Positions 15,419-23,302 of a DNA stretch of 64,000 nt are shown here, one piece after another. This DNA is from Thiomicrorhabdus arctica DSM 13458 (GTDB taxonomy: Bacteria > Pseudomonadota > Gammaproteobacteria > Thiomicrospirales > Thiomicrospiraceae). Positions within the stretch are counted from its first letter, which is position 1, and every line of letters starts with the position of its first letter. Location: the NCBI RefSeq assembly GCF_000381085.1, contig NZ_KB905900.1:1-64000 (forward strand), written 5' to 3'. The position numbers were made by a program, and so were the translations under genes. The notes beneath the pieces are model-generated. The model was not told the DNA's origin and did no database searches. It saw only the letters and a program-made list of their open reading frames with translations.

Positions 15419-15456
15419 AAAAAAGCCCGCAAGGATTTTCCTTCGCGGGCTTTTTT
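15419..15456 (+). terminator. Intrinsic terminator after gltD
   Basis: A stem of AAAAAAGCCCGC with GCGGGCTTTTTT, extended inside by AAGG/CCTT-type pairing and followed by a six-T run. Confidence 0.9.
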
Positions 15457-15549
15457 ATTATAGGGTTTAAAAATAAACCTTTATCCGATAATGTTTAGGT
15501 ACAGTTTAATTGCAGTATCGTTGTTATGCTTTTGGCTAAGGGCTATATA

Positions 15550-15735
15550 TTAAAGCCCACAACAATTAGGTGCCTTTGTTACTGGTTTAAGGGTAGTTCG
15601 AAAACATTTAAATGCAGTTCTCTTTGGAAGGCCGCTATATGAATTTAAAGCACTTTTATGAATCCTAGCACGTGCCTTTTGACGTAACTCTTGTGCTTCA
15701 ATAAAAAGCTTTTTATTCTCATTCAATGTAATCAT
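15550..15735 (-). CDS. Small hypothetical protein, 61 residues
   Basis: I do not recognise this protein. Its ATG overlaps the stop codon of the upstream membrane-protein gene by four bases, and GGAG lies eight bases before it, so translational coupling is likely and the frame is probably real. The N-terminal half looks helical and charged (ENKKLFIEAQELRQKARARIHK); the C-terminal half is basic and ends in PNCCGL. No membrane segment or signal peptide. It may be a partner of the upstream gene. Confidence 0.5.
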   Translation of the reverse strand: MITLNENKKLFIEAQELRQKARARIHKSALNSYSGLPKRTAFKCFRTTLKPVTKAPNCCGL

Positions 15736-16655
15736 GAACTTACTCTCCAGTTTTCATCAATTTGTGAAAAAGAATTAAAGAATTCCTTTTTGAGGTACTG
15801 ATATTCAATGAGAAGCTTAAAAGGAAATACATTTTCTTCCATAAAATCTTGCATGGATTCTTCATCATCAAAAACCTCATAGTTATGGAATTCAATATTG
15901 AGGAATCCAAATACGTCATCATTGATCGCTAGTTTACACCCCATATACTGTTTAACCGTTTTATATCTCTTCGTATGACTTTTAGTATACAGAGCTTTAT
16001 GCGGTGCGTATATAGTGTTAGCCTTTGAATTCATGCACTTAACACATTCATAATCTTGATAGTCACTACTATCCAATGGGATTTCTTTAGTATTAATGAG
16101 ATCTCTTTTATGGTCATAATGTAGTTCATACTGAAGAATGTTTAAGTCTTTATTGAAAGTGTATAGTGAAATAAATAGATCTTTTCTTTTTATATTAATT
16201 GGTTCAATAGAATTACGAAGATGCTCCGCTAAAGCCTCAACAATAAGTCTGTTATTTACATCAAACGAGTGCTGTTCTGCTAGTTTAGTAAGCTTTGGGC
16301 TGGGATTTCGACGGCACTTGTTTATATGTGAATGTATTTCATCATTCATAACTTGTATACAGTCGGATATCTGATCTGGTTCAATAGAAGAATGACTCCG
16401 TAGAGAGAAATTTCCAAGAATCATGGAGACAACTTTTAAGAAAAAGGCGATCACAATCAATGTGGCAGATACAAGGACAATAACATCCACGGCATTTTGC
16501 TTTAAAGCGTTATTAAGAAGCCAACCAGACACTGAAAATCCAAAAGCTTTCTTTACAAGTAAATACCCTGTAGCGACCAATATAATTATCTCTGCAGATA
16601 AAATTAACTTATTCGTTTTCAAGAAAGTATGAATTTTTTGTATTTGTTTTTTCAA
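15732..16655 (-). CDS. Two-TM membrane protein with C-terminal GAF-like sensor domain
   Basis: I do not recognise a named family. Two hydrophobic helices (about 17-36 and 56-80) near the N-terminus anchor the protein. A cytoplasmic part of about 220 residues follows: first a helical stretch (HSHINKCRRNPSPKLTKL), then a region resembling a GAF domain, with a CVKCMNS segment near 203 and GCKLAINDDVFGFLNIEF near 238. The gene is AT-rich compared with gltBD and sits at the edge of the accessory island. It overlaps the 61-residue gene by four bases. A signalling or stress/defence sensor is possible but unproven. Confidence 0.55.
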   Translation of the reverse strand: MKKQIQKIHTFLKTNKLILSAEIIILVATGYLLVKKAFGFSVSGWLLNNALKQNAVDVIVLVSATLIVIAFFLKVVSMILGNFSLRSHSSIEPDQISDCIQVMNDEIHSHINKCRRNPSPKLTKLAEQHSFDVNNRLIVEALAEHLRNSIEPINIKRKDLFISLYTFNKDLNILQYELHYDHKRDLINTKEIPLDSSDYQDYECVKCMNSKANTIYAPHKALYTKSHTKRYKTVKQYMGCKLAINDDVFGFLNIEFHNYEVFDDEESMQDFMEENVFPFKLLIEYQYLKKEFFNSFSQIDENWRVSS

Positions 16656-16769
16656 GGAGTTTAAATCTATTTAAATTTGATATCTGGATTATAACGAATT
16701 ATTACCTGAAAGTTACTGATAAAAACCTGAATCAATAAGGCTAAACGCTAATGATTTTAATTAATGCTA

Positions 16770-17009
16770 TTGAGAAGCCTTTTGATATTGATAGCCCTTT
16801 GATTTCAACTATAGGCTTCCCGTTACTTTTTTGTCGTTCAACAAAAGAGTAACCAAAAAAATGAACCCTGCTGACGCCCTCTATTTCACTAAGCTTGTCC
16901 GCTGACATTCCCTAAACTCGCTTCGCTCAAACAAAGGGAGGGGGTTCTACGTTATTTCTGTATCTATCAAATGAGTAATAATGGGCTTTTAAAAACAACC
17001 ATGCCTGGT
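16770..17009 (-). repeat. Structured repeat, copy A
   Basis: Runs from TTGAGAAGCCT (16770) to a degenerate palindrome ACCATGCCTGGT (16998-17009), on the minus strand relative to copies C, D and E. It contains an AAGCCT/AGGCTT pairing near the left end. It also has the stem 16822-16834 with 16841-16853, and the conserved-loop hairpin with stem 16906-16913 / 16935-16942. Much of its left 170 bp matches copy B closely. Confidence 0.85.
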
Positions 17010-17068
17010 CACTTTACAGGCATTAAAAAAGCTATTGAACAATCAGCCTCTTTGCAAAATTAACTATG

Positions 17069-17074
17069 TATAAT
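17069..17074 (+). promoter_or_regulatory. Possible -10 box for HEPN transcript
   Basis: A perfect TATAAT preceded by TG. A start about seven bases further on would place the 5' end just ahead of the first hairpin of the structured leader. No good -35 box at 16-18 bp spacing was found. Confidence 0.4.
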
Positions 17075-17088
17075 CACCTAACTTAATG

Positions 17089-17230
17089 AATTTAGGGTTG
17101 GATTTTAGGACTTATAAATAAGTTTCAAATCCAGATTAAATAATAAACACTACCCTAATTTTTTAGATAAAACAGCATTATTAGACATGGTTTAAATACG
17201 TTTTATCTCAAATTTAGGAAGTCTAATAAT
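17089..17230 (+). ncRNA. Structured leader or ncRNA upstream of HEPN gene
   Basis: Several exact inverted repeats stack in 142 bases. TTAGGGT (92-98 of the 17,0xx block) pairs with ACCCTAA at 17152-17158. Inside it, TGGATTT (17099-17105) pairs with AAATCCA (17127-17133), and ACTTAT/ATAAGT (17110-17123) caps the helix. Next, AGATAAAAC (17165-17173) pairs with GTTTTATCT (17200-17208), and ATTATTAGAC (17177-17186) pairs with GTCTAATAAT (17221-17230). Those last two interleave as A-B-A'-B', the topology of a pseudoknot. No U-run follows, so it may be a 5' leader or a processed RNA. Confidence 0.5.
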
Positions 17231-17260
17231 AGTTAGCATTACAATTACACGAGAACTAAA

Positions 17261-18193
17261 ATGGCGATAGAGTCCCCCTTATTTCAAAGCGCAATGGAGC
17301 TTCTTGGACATTCGATTTCGCATTACAATGGAAAAAAAGAGCTTGATAGAAAGCTTTTAATATTGCATCTTGCAAATGCCGTTGAGTTAATTTTGAAAGA
17401 TTTGGTCTTAGATTCTGGTGAGTCTATATACAAAAATGCAAAAGAGACAATAACGATTCGGGGTTGCTTGAGTGCGCTTAAAGAAAAAAATGTCTCTCTT
17501 CCCTATTTGAATAAGATTGAACTTCTAATTGATGAGCGTAATGCGCTTCAGCATCGCTTTGGCTCACCCAATGAGCTAACTAGTATCTTTTACATGAATA
17601 TTTCACAAAAATTCTTTAAGTCGGTTTTAAAGCAGCATTACGGACAGGATTACGACGAAATAATTTCTCAGTTTGCAGACGAAATTGATTTAGTGACATT
17701 TAAGCTTGGTGCACCAGAAAACGATCAGGAGCTTGAAAAACTTCAAGAACTAGCAAAGATACACCCTTTGGGGGCATTACTTTCGGCTTGGTCGTATTTC
17801 GAAAAGAACACAGAAGAATTTGCTCAAGAAGTTGGCCTAGATTTTCGTCGTCGTCCATTTGTAGTGGAATTGCATTCTGGAAGGTTAGAAAGGTTTGGAA
17901 TAGATGTTCCTGATAAACTGCGAATGAAGGTCGATCAAATTCGAAAAATTAGAAATATGGCTGCGCATGGAAGGGCTGATCCAACCAAGGCTGATGTGAA
18001 AGCTACTATTAAGACAATAGAAGAATTTGAAAAATATTTAGAAGCTTTGGATAAAGATCCTATCAAAGAATGCGCCAAAATCGAAATGGAACGAGAAGAA
18101 GCTTTTAGGCGAGAAAGGATCAAAGCGAGACAAGAAGATGAAGAGACGGTAAGAAATACATTAGGTGATAGGACAACTCAGGATGAAGGTTAG
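17261..18193 (+). CDS. Protein with two HEPN-like motifs
   Basis: I know no name for this 310-residue protein. It has two regions resembling all-helical HEPN domains, each with an Rx4H-type motif: RNALQH at 93-98 and RNMAAH at 231-236, the latter followed by G as in many HEPN ribonucleases. The N-terminal half (KLLILHLANAVELILKDL) resembles HEPN-type helices; the C-terminal half resembles DUF4145-like HEPN proteins. The last 45 residues are highly charged and probably coiled. No antitoxin gene adjoins, but a structured leader lies directly upstream and an attC-like site 25 bp downstream. RNase activity is inferred only. Confidence 0.65.
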   Translation: MAIESPLFQSAMELLGHSISHYNGKKELDRKLLILHLANAVELILKDLVLDSGESIYKNAKETITIRGCLSALKEKNVSLPYLNKIELLIDERNALQHRFGSPNELTSIFYMNISQKFFKSVLKQHYGQDYDEIISQFADEIDLVTFKLGAPENDQELEKLQELAKIHPLGALLSAWSYFEKNTEEFAQEVGLDFRRRPFVVELHSGRLERFGIDVPDKLRMKVDQIRKIRNMAAHGRADPTKADVKATIKTIEEFEKYLEALDKDPIKECAKIEMEREEAFRRERIKARQEDEETVRNTLGDRTTQDEG

Positions 18194-18217
18194 CTTGTAT
18201 ATTGATGTCGCCACCAT

Positions 18218-18277
18218 GCTAACAAGCGCGTCAATCAGGACGCTCGCAAGCTCGCACCTATTACGCGGGCGTCAGGG
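18218..18277. other. attC-like recombination site
   Basis: A 60 bp segment starting 25 bp after the HEPN gene stop. It opens with GCTAAC (R''-like, RYYYAAC) and closes with GTCAGGG, one base from the GTTRRRY R' consensus. Inside, GCGCGT (18226-18231) faces ACGCGG (18263-18268), and AGG faces CCT. Length, ends and position after a gene fit an integron cassette site. The R' mutation and lack of a nearby integrase make it uncertain. Confidence 0.45.
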
Positions 18278-18338
18278 GTAAGAAACATGGCGTTTTTAAA
18301 AATAAATAGTACGGCATAGTAAGGACAAAGAATTAACC

Positions 18339-19208
18339 ATGGCAATACAATGTTTTCCGGTGGATCGGGTCGCGTCGATCAGTAAAGACGATTTCCTGCG
18401 TCAGTATAAGAAGTCGGCGAAGCCGCTCGTGATCGAGGACCTGACGCAGAACTGGCCGGCGAGGGAGAAGTGGTCGGTAGATTATTTCAAGTCCACAGTC
18501 GGTGATACTATGGTACCGTTGTATGATAGCGAGCGTTCTACCGACAAAAAGCACCAGCATGCGGCGGCCGTGACCATGCCCTTTAAGGAGTACATCAGTT
18601 TATTGCAGGCAGGTGAGAAGAACCTGCGAATGTTCTTTTTTAACCTGCTTGCTGCGACCCCGGTGCTACGCAAGGATTTTGAGTTTCCGGACATTGGCCT
18701 GAAACTGTTTAAGAAATTGCCCGTGTTATTCATGGCGGGTAAAGGCGCCAGGGTGCAGATGCACTTCGATATTGATATGGCGGATATTCTCCTCTGTCAT
18801 TTCGGCGGTAAAAAACGTGTCACGCTCGTCTCGCCCGAACAGACGCGCTACCTCTATCGTGTTCCCTTCTCCTTCAGCAGTCTGTTTGATATTGACTACG
18901 ACAAACCTAACTTTGAGAAATATCCTGCATTGAAAAATATCAGGGCTGAGGTGGTCGAACTTAATCACGGTGATGTCCTGTATATTCCTCCCGGTTACTG
19001 GCATTACGTCCAGTACGATGAGATCAGTTTCTCGATGTCGTTGCGCGCCTTCCCCAGACAACCACGCACCCTTGCCAGGATGTTATACAACTTGCTGATG
19101 ATCCGTCCTATCGAGGGCCTCATGCGCAGACTGGTTGGCCAGCCATGGAATGATCGCAATGAACGCCGGGCGATCAGCAAAACCCATCGGCGACTTGGCA
19201 TTACCTGA
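18339..19208 (+). CDS. Cupin-like (JmjC-type) Fe/2OG oxygenase family protein
   Basis: A 289-residue protein of the Cupin_8/JmjC-like type. The N-terminus has KPLVIEDLTQNWPA, common at the start of this family. The iron site HxD is HFD at 142-144, and the distal histidine is in IPPGYWHYV at about 222; GGKKRVTLVSPEQ lies between. The substrate is unknown; relatives hydroxylate proteins or tRNA or modify small molecules. The gene is much richer in G+C than its neighbours, with codons such as CTG, GCC and CGC favoured, so recent transfer is likely. It follows the attC-like site by about 60 bp. Confidence 0.82.
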   Translation: MAIQCFPVDRVASISKDDFLRQYKKSAKPLVIEDLTQNWPAREKWSVDYFKSTVGDTMVPLYDSERSTDKKHQHAAAVTMPFKEYISLLQAGEKNLRMFFFNLLAATPVLRKDFEFPDIGLKLFKKLPVLFMAGKGARVQMHFDIDMADILLCHFGGKKRVTLVSPEQTRYLYRVPFSFSSLFDIDYDKPNFEKYPALKNIRAEVVELNHGDVLYIPPGYWHYVQYDEISFSMSLRAFPRQPRTLARMLYNLLMIRPIEGLMRRLVGQPWNDRNERRAISKTHRRLGIT

Positions 19209-19212
19209 ATGA

Positions 19213-19262
19213 AAATAAGGAGACGCTACCCTTTTATTCTGCTCAACCTAGTTGAGAAGCCT
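19213..19262. repeat. Left member of a 50 bp direct repeat
   Basis: GACGCTACCCTTTTA and AACCTAGTTGAGAA recur in the same order and spacing at 23303-23352. The two copies bracket the C-D-F repeats, SDR, oxidoreductase and LysR genes. Confidence 0.75.
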
Positions 19263-19545
19263 TTTTGATATTGTTAGACCTTTAATTTCAACTATAGGCT
19301 TCCCGTCACTTTATTTGCTTGTCCAAATAAAGTAACCAAACAAAAGACACCCTGCTGACGCCCTCTATTTCACTAAGCTTGTCCGCTGACATTCCCTAAA
19401 CTCGCTTCGCTCAAACACAGGGAGTGTTTAAACGCGTCCTTCACTAACTGAAATGACGATTGCTTACAAAAGGGGAGGTCTCCACGTGAGTTTGTCTATT
19501 CTGATTTAGGTCGTTGTAGTGCTTTTGGATTTGACCAGGCCTGGT
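19252..19545 (-). repeat. Structured repeat, copy B
   Basis: Begins TTGAGAAGCCT and ends at the exact palindrome 19534-19545. The stem ACTTTATTTG (19308-19317) / CAAATAAAGT (19324-19333) and the conserved-loop hairpin (stem 19390-19397 / 19419-19426) are present. Much of it is the reverse complement of copy E, 4 kb away. Confidence 0.9.
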
Positions 19546-19818
19546 CATTTTAAATTTAGAGTTTATCTGAAAACTTAAACTTCACACCGAAGCCCCCTTT
19601 GAAAGCAATTGTGGAAAGCTCTTAACGAAATGAACGTTGAAAATTCCCAGGTGTTTGAGCGCCAGCGAGTTCTGGGATTTCAGTGAATGAGTTTAGGGAA
19701 TGCCAATTGATTGAGCGGGGTGCCCTTTTGTGGTGACTATTTTGGGCACGCAAAATAGTCACGTGAAGCTAAATAATAAAATAGATTATGAATTACGGAA
19801 ATCAGTAAGGCTTCTCAA
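19534..19818 (+). repeat. Structured repeat, copy C
   Basis: Starts at the palindrome shared with copy B and ends AGGCTTCTCAA. Hairpins: AAATTCCCAG (19641-19650) with CTGGGATTT (19672-19680) around the conserved loop, and a perfect 12 bp stem GTGACTATTTTG (19733-19744) / CAAAATAGTCAC (19751-19762). Confidence 0.92.
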
Positions 19819-19845
19819 CTTATCGAGAAGCCTATTTTAGAACCT

Positions 19846-20128
19846 ACCAGGCCTGATAAGTTTGAATTTTGAGTTTATCTGAACAATAAAACCCCACGCC
19901 GAAGTCCCCTTTGAAAGCAATTGTGCAAAGCTCTTAACGAAGCGAACGATTAAAAATTCCAGGTGTTTGAGCGGAGCGAGTTCTGGAATTTCAGTGAACG
20001 AGTTTAGAGATTGCCAATTGATTGAGCGGGGTGCCCTTTTGTGGTGACTATTTTGGGCACACAAAATAGTCACGGGAAGCCTTTAAGAAAATAACTCAAG
20101 AAATATCGAATTTAGAAAGGCTTCTCAA
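19846..20128 (+). repeat. Structured repeat, copy D
   Basis: A tandem direct repeat of copy C with many substitutions. It starts at a degenerate palindrome (ACCAGGCCTGAT) and ends AGGCTTCTCAA. The conserved-loop hairpin has the perfect stem AAATTCCAG (19954-19962) / CTGGAATTT (19983-19991); the 12 bp stem is at 20044-20055 / 20062-20073. Confidence 0.92.
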
Positions 20129-20170
20129 TAGTCATCAATAACTCTTTCAAGCAATCTCAAAGTACAATCC

Positions 20171-20222
20171 ACCAGGCCTGGTCAGTTAGAATTTAGAGTT
20201 TATCTGAACAATAAAACCCAAT
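20171..20222 (+). repeat. Structured repeat, truncated copy F
   Basis: An exact palindrome (20171-20182) followed by about 40 bp matching the start of copies C and D (TTTAGAGTTTATCTGAACAA), then stopping. The 3' end of the SDR gene lies inside it. Confidence 0.85.
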
Positions 20223-21104
20223 GGGGTCTTCGTTACGCGTATATCTCGGATTACATGTCTCGAAAGTACTGGCAAGCCCTGTCAGTTCCAAACTTTTTTG
20301 CCATAGCATGTCCGCTAATTCCTCGTCATAAGACAATGTGGATGACCTCTCCATCTGCATTTGATTGAAGTATTTACCCGATACACCTTGAACTTCTGGC
20401 GAAGTACCCAAGAATATCTGTGCTTTCGCTCCTTGCTCAGGGGGGAGTCGGCCCATCGGGAAAGTCCTATTTGAATTCCTATCTTCAACACTAAATTTAG
20501 TCTCAACCACACCGGGGTGTACTGCATTGATGGTGGTGCTTGTCCCCTGTAAATATTTGGCCAATTTGTAGGTGAAAAGCAGGTTGGCGAGCTTAGAATC
20601 ACAGTAAGCGGAGAAGCCGTTATAATCGTGTGTATGCATAAGATTATTTACGTCTACTTTGCCGCTGAAATGAAGATCCGATGCAACGTTTATTATTCTT
20701 GATGAAGGCGTATTTGTTAACATATCCAGCAATAAGTGAGTCGCTAAAAAGTAGCCCAAGTGATTCACAGCAAATGTAAGTTCAATGCCTGCGTCTGTCT
20801 CAATTCTATTGTGACTCATCATTCCAGCATTATTAACAAGAATATCTAAACGACTGTATTTTCGTTTAATTTCGTCCGTAAACGCCACTATAGAAGACTG
20901 CGAAGAAAAGTCACATAGCAGCAGGTCGACGTTCATATTCTTTGAATAATGAATCACCTCTTGCAATGCAGCTTTGCCTCGTGCCTCATCCCTTGCAACC
21001 AAAATAGTGGTTGCCCCCATTTTCGCCAGCTCTTTCGCCGTCACTAATCCAATTCCGGATGTGCTTCCGGTGACTATGCATATTTTGTTATCTAGAGTGT
21101 TCAT
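20193..21104 (-). CDS. Short-chain dehydrogenase/reductase
   Basis: NAD(P)-dependent oxidoreductase of the SDR superfamily, closest in style to retinol-dehydrogenase-like enzymes. TGSTSGIG at 12-19 binds the cofactor, NNAG is near 91, and the catalytic YCDSK (YxxxK) is near 168. GGAGG lies seven bases before the ATG. The last 10 or so residues (PIGFYCSDKL) are encoded inside repeat copy F, so the native C-terminus may have been replaced when the repeat joined. It is in line with the oxidoreductase gene upstream on the same strand. Substrate unknown. Confidence 0.88.
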   Translation of the reverse strand: MNTLDNKICIVTGSTSGIGLVTAKELAKMGATTILVARDEARGKAALQEVIHYSKNMNVDLLLCDFSSQSSIVAFTDEIKRKYSRLDILVNNAGMMSHNRIETDAGIELTFAVNHLGYFLATHLLLDMLTNTPSSRIINVASDLHFSGKVDVNNLMHTHDYNGFSAYCDSKLANLLFTYKLAKYLQGTSTTINAVHPGVVETKFSVEDRNSNRTFPMGRLPPEQGAKAQIFLGTSPEVQGVSGKYFNQMQMERSSTLSYDEELADMLWQKSLELTGLASTFETCNPRYTRNEDPIGFYCSDKL

Positions 21105-21277
21105 TTTCGCCTCCGTTTGAGCGGGGTATTTACTGAAAAAGAGAATAACTAAAAGAGAAATGAATCGCTTTTACACGTATAGCTCTCAAAGGATTCACCC
21201 ATTCTCCAAGACTGTATTCCCCGCACCCACAGCGGTACTGAGACCGAGCCCCCCTTAAAAAGGAGTATTTAATGCTC

Positions 21278-22228
21278 TTATCGTATCTGGAGAACTATTT
21301 TGCCCCGAGTGTGGCTAGACTCGCTTTTTTTGTGTGCTTTAACGACGTCATCTAGCTGATAAACACTGTCTATTTCAACCTTTAGACTCCCTGAATCAAT
21401 CAAGCTGGCGATTTCCGATAGATGACCTGAATTCGGTTGAACAAAACAAAAATTGGCCTTGACGTCATGCTTGATCGCAAGCTCGTCGTTTGGGATCTCC
21501 GCAATTGAAACAAGGTTGCCACCTTTCTTTAAAGTCGACCAGGATTTTTCTAAAACGTCACCTCCCATCGTATCGAATATAAGATCCAAACCGTTCAATT
21601 TAGAAAAATCTTCCTGCATGTAGTCGATCACTTCATCTGCACCAAGGCTCTTCAAAAAATCAATATTTTTAGATGATGAGGTTGTGTAAACGGTTGCGCC
21701 TGCCTGTTTAGCAAGTTGAATAGCAGCATTTCCAACACCCCCTGCTCCAGCATGAATCAGTACTCGGTCGCCTGTTTTAATTTTGCCAATCTCGTTCAAG
21801 GCTTGCCATGCCGTCAGGGTGACTAATGGTACCGCTGCAGATTCCTGCCAGTTCAGCGTTTTAGGCTTGGCAGCAATTTCATCTGCTGACACTGTAATAT
21901 ACTCAGCGTATGTGCCATTTTTTGAAAGGTTTGGGTGAGAATAGACGGCATCGCCAACAGACCATTGCTTAACATTTTTTCCAACAGAGACAACTTGTCC
22001 CGCGAAATCCCAACCTAACGTTAAAGGCAGTCTGTGGGGTAAGAGTTCTGCCAAATATCCTTCGCGAACTTTCCAGTCAATGGGATTGACTCCAGCCGCA
22101 TGAATTTTTACCAAAACCTCATCTTCAGCAGGCACCGGTACTTTAGTATTTGTCAGTTGCAGTTGTTCTGCGCCTCCGTAGCTGTGAATTTGTACGGCTC
22201 TCATCTGCTCTTGATTGACATGATTCAT
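21278..22228 (-). CDS. NADP-dependent quinone oxidoreductase-like protein (MDR superfamily)
   Basis: Zinc-free medium-chain dehydrogenase/reductase of 316 residues. It has the N-terminal GVNPIDWKVREG block, LGWDFAGQVVSVG near 75, the cofactor motif HAGAGGVGNAAIQLAKQAGA near 156 and the family C-terminus HTRGKIVLQI. AGGAG precedes the ATG. A LysR-family gene starts 140 bp away on the opposite strand, the usual layout for a regulator controlling its neighbour. Together with the SDR gene it may form a small redox or detoxification unit. Confidence 0.9.
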   Translation of the reverse strand: MNHVNQEQMRAVQIHSYGGAEQLQLTNTKVPVPAEDEVLVKIHAAGVNPIDWKVREGYLAELLPHRLPLTLGWDFAGQVVSVGKNVKQWSVGDAVYSHPNLSKNGTYAEYITVSADEIAAKPKTLNWQESAAVPLVTLTAWQALNEIGKIKTGDRVLIHAGAGGVGNAAIQLAKQAGATVYTTSSSKNIDFLKSLGADEVIDYMQEDFSKLNGLDLIFDTMGGDVLEKSWSTLKKGGNLVSIAEIPNDELAIKHDVKANFCFVQPNSGHLSEIASLIDSGSLKVEIDSVYQLDDVVKAHKKSESSHTRGKIVLQIR

Positions 22229-22368
22229 ATCGTTCTCCTATTAGCGCCTTAAGTAGCGATTTGATTGATTTACCTTATGGGCTATAAGATTAACGAAGGA
22301 AGTCCCCCTTGACTAGATAGGGCAAACGCACTACATTGTTTCCATTCTCTCAACAATAGGCCTCTAGA

Positions 22369-23280
22369 ATGAACAACCAACGATTGGATATCTTGCCTGC
22401 TCTGGTTCTTTTTGCGCGAATTGTTCAATATGGAAGTTTGACTGCCGCTGCTCAAAATTCTGGTTTGAGTCGTTCTGCCGTGAGTAAACAGCTGAGTGCA
22501 TTGGAAGAAAAACTTGGCGCTCGACTTCTTCAACGCAGTACTCGAAGTTTCAAACTAACGGCCGCTGGCAAACAAATATTAGGCGAGGCCAGGCGCGCAC
22601 AGGAGGCTCTAGAGAATGTCGAAATGTTGTCTGAAGAGTTGGAAGGCCATGTACGTGGGAATCTAACGGTTTCTTGCTCTGCGGGTATTGGACGTGTTCA
22701 TTTGGTTCCTTTACTAAAGCAATTTCAAGAACTCTACCCGCAAGTACATGTACAGCTCTTACTTGAAGATAGAATGGTCAATTTAATTGATGAGCAAATT
22801 GATGTCGCAATTCGTGTAGGCCATCTTCCTGATTCCTCATTAATCGGATTGCGTCTTGGGGAGATGAGTTGGGTTGTGTGCGCAAGCCCTGAATACTTGA
22901 AAAAAAATGGGACACCTAAAACCCCTACTGATTTACTTCAACACGATTGCCTTTATTATCAAAATAGTCAAAGTTCGTTCAATATTTGGTCGTTTCAGGG
23001 ACCTAAAGGAGATGAGAGGGTTTCAATAAATGGTTCTCTCTCTATCAATGATTCTACGGTATTGGTCCAAGTCGCTGAAGAGGGTCGTGGCATTGTGTGG
23101 ATAGACAAACATTCACTCGGTGACGCGCTCGAAAAAGGGCGACTTGTTTCGATACTGGAAGAATATAACCTTGGACTCGGTTACCCAATTTATTTGCTCT
23201 ATCCCGCCCGACAACACTTAGCTGCAAAAACAAGAGCATTTGTTGATTTTTTAAGCGTTCAATTTTCACCTAGGGTCTGA
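22369..23280 (+). CDS. LysR-family transcriptional regulator
   Basis: 303-residue DNA-binding regulator. The N-terminal winged helix-turn-helix is typical (AAQNSGLSRSAVSKQLSALEEKLGARLLQRSTRSF, about residues 27-61). A substrate-binding domain follows, with GHLPDSSLIGLRLGEMSWVVCASPEYL in the style of the CrgA-like subgroup. It is divergent from the quinone oxidoreductase gene and probably controls it; the inducer is unknown. A strong hairpin follows the stop codon by 27 bp. Confidence 0.92.
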   Translation: MNNQRLDILPALVLFARIVQYGSLTAAAQNSGLSRSAVSKQLSALEEKLGARLLQRSTRSFKLTAAGKQILGEARRAQEALENVEMLSEELEGHVRGNLTVSCSAGIGRVHLVPLLKQFQELYPQVHVQLLLEDRMVNLIDEQIDVAIRVGHLPDSSLIGLRLGEMSWVVCASPEYLKKNGTPKTPTDLLQHDCLYYQNSQSSFNIWSFQGPKGDERVSINGSLSINDSTVLVQVAEEGRGIVWIDKHSLGDALEKGRLVSILEEYNLGLGYPIYLLYPARQHLAAKTRAFVDFLSVQFSPRV

Positions 23281-23302
23281 CACCACTAAATTTAATGTAA
23301 AA

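Larger units (their letters stand above)
16656..17260. other. Intergenic region with repeat copy A and structured leader
   Basis: This 605 bp gap has no convincing gene. It holds repeat copy A (about 16770-17009), a possible -10 box at 17069-17074, and the nested and interleaved inverted repeats at 17089-17230 that precede the HEPN-motif gene. Confidence 0.7.
19209..20192. other. Repeat-filled intergenic region
   Basis: Almost 1 kb without a gene. It contains repeat copy B, copy C (head to head with B across one palindrome), copy D (direct repeat of C) and the first part of copy F. The short frames inside lie within repeat sequence and show no protein features. Confidence 0.85.

Noticed and set aside
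19534-20182. Tandem repeats C and D considered as a CRISPR array
   Set aside because: The units are near 285 bp, with no short identical repeats and no unique 30-40 bp spacers, and no cas gene is present.
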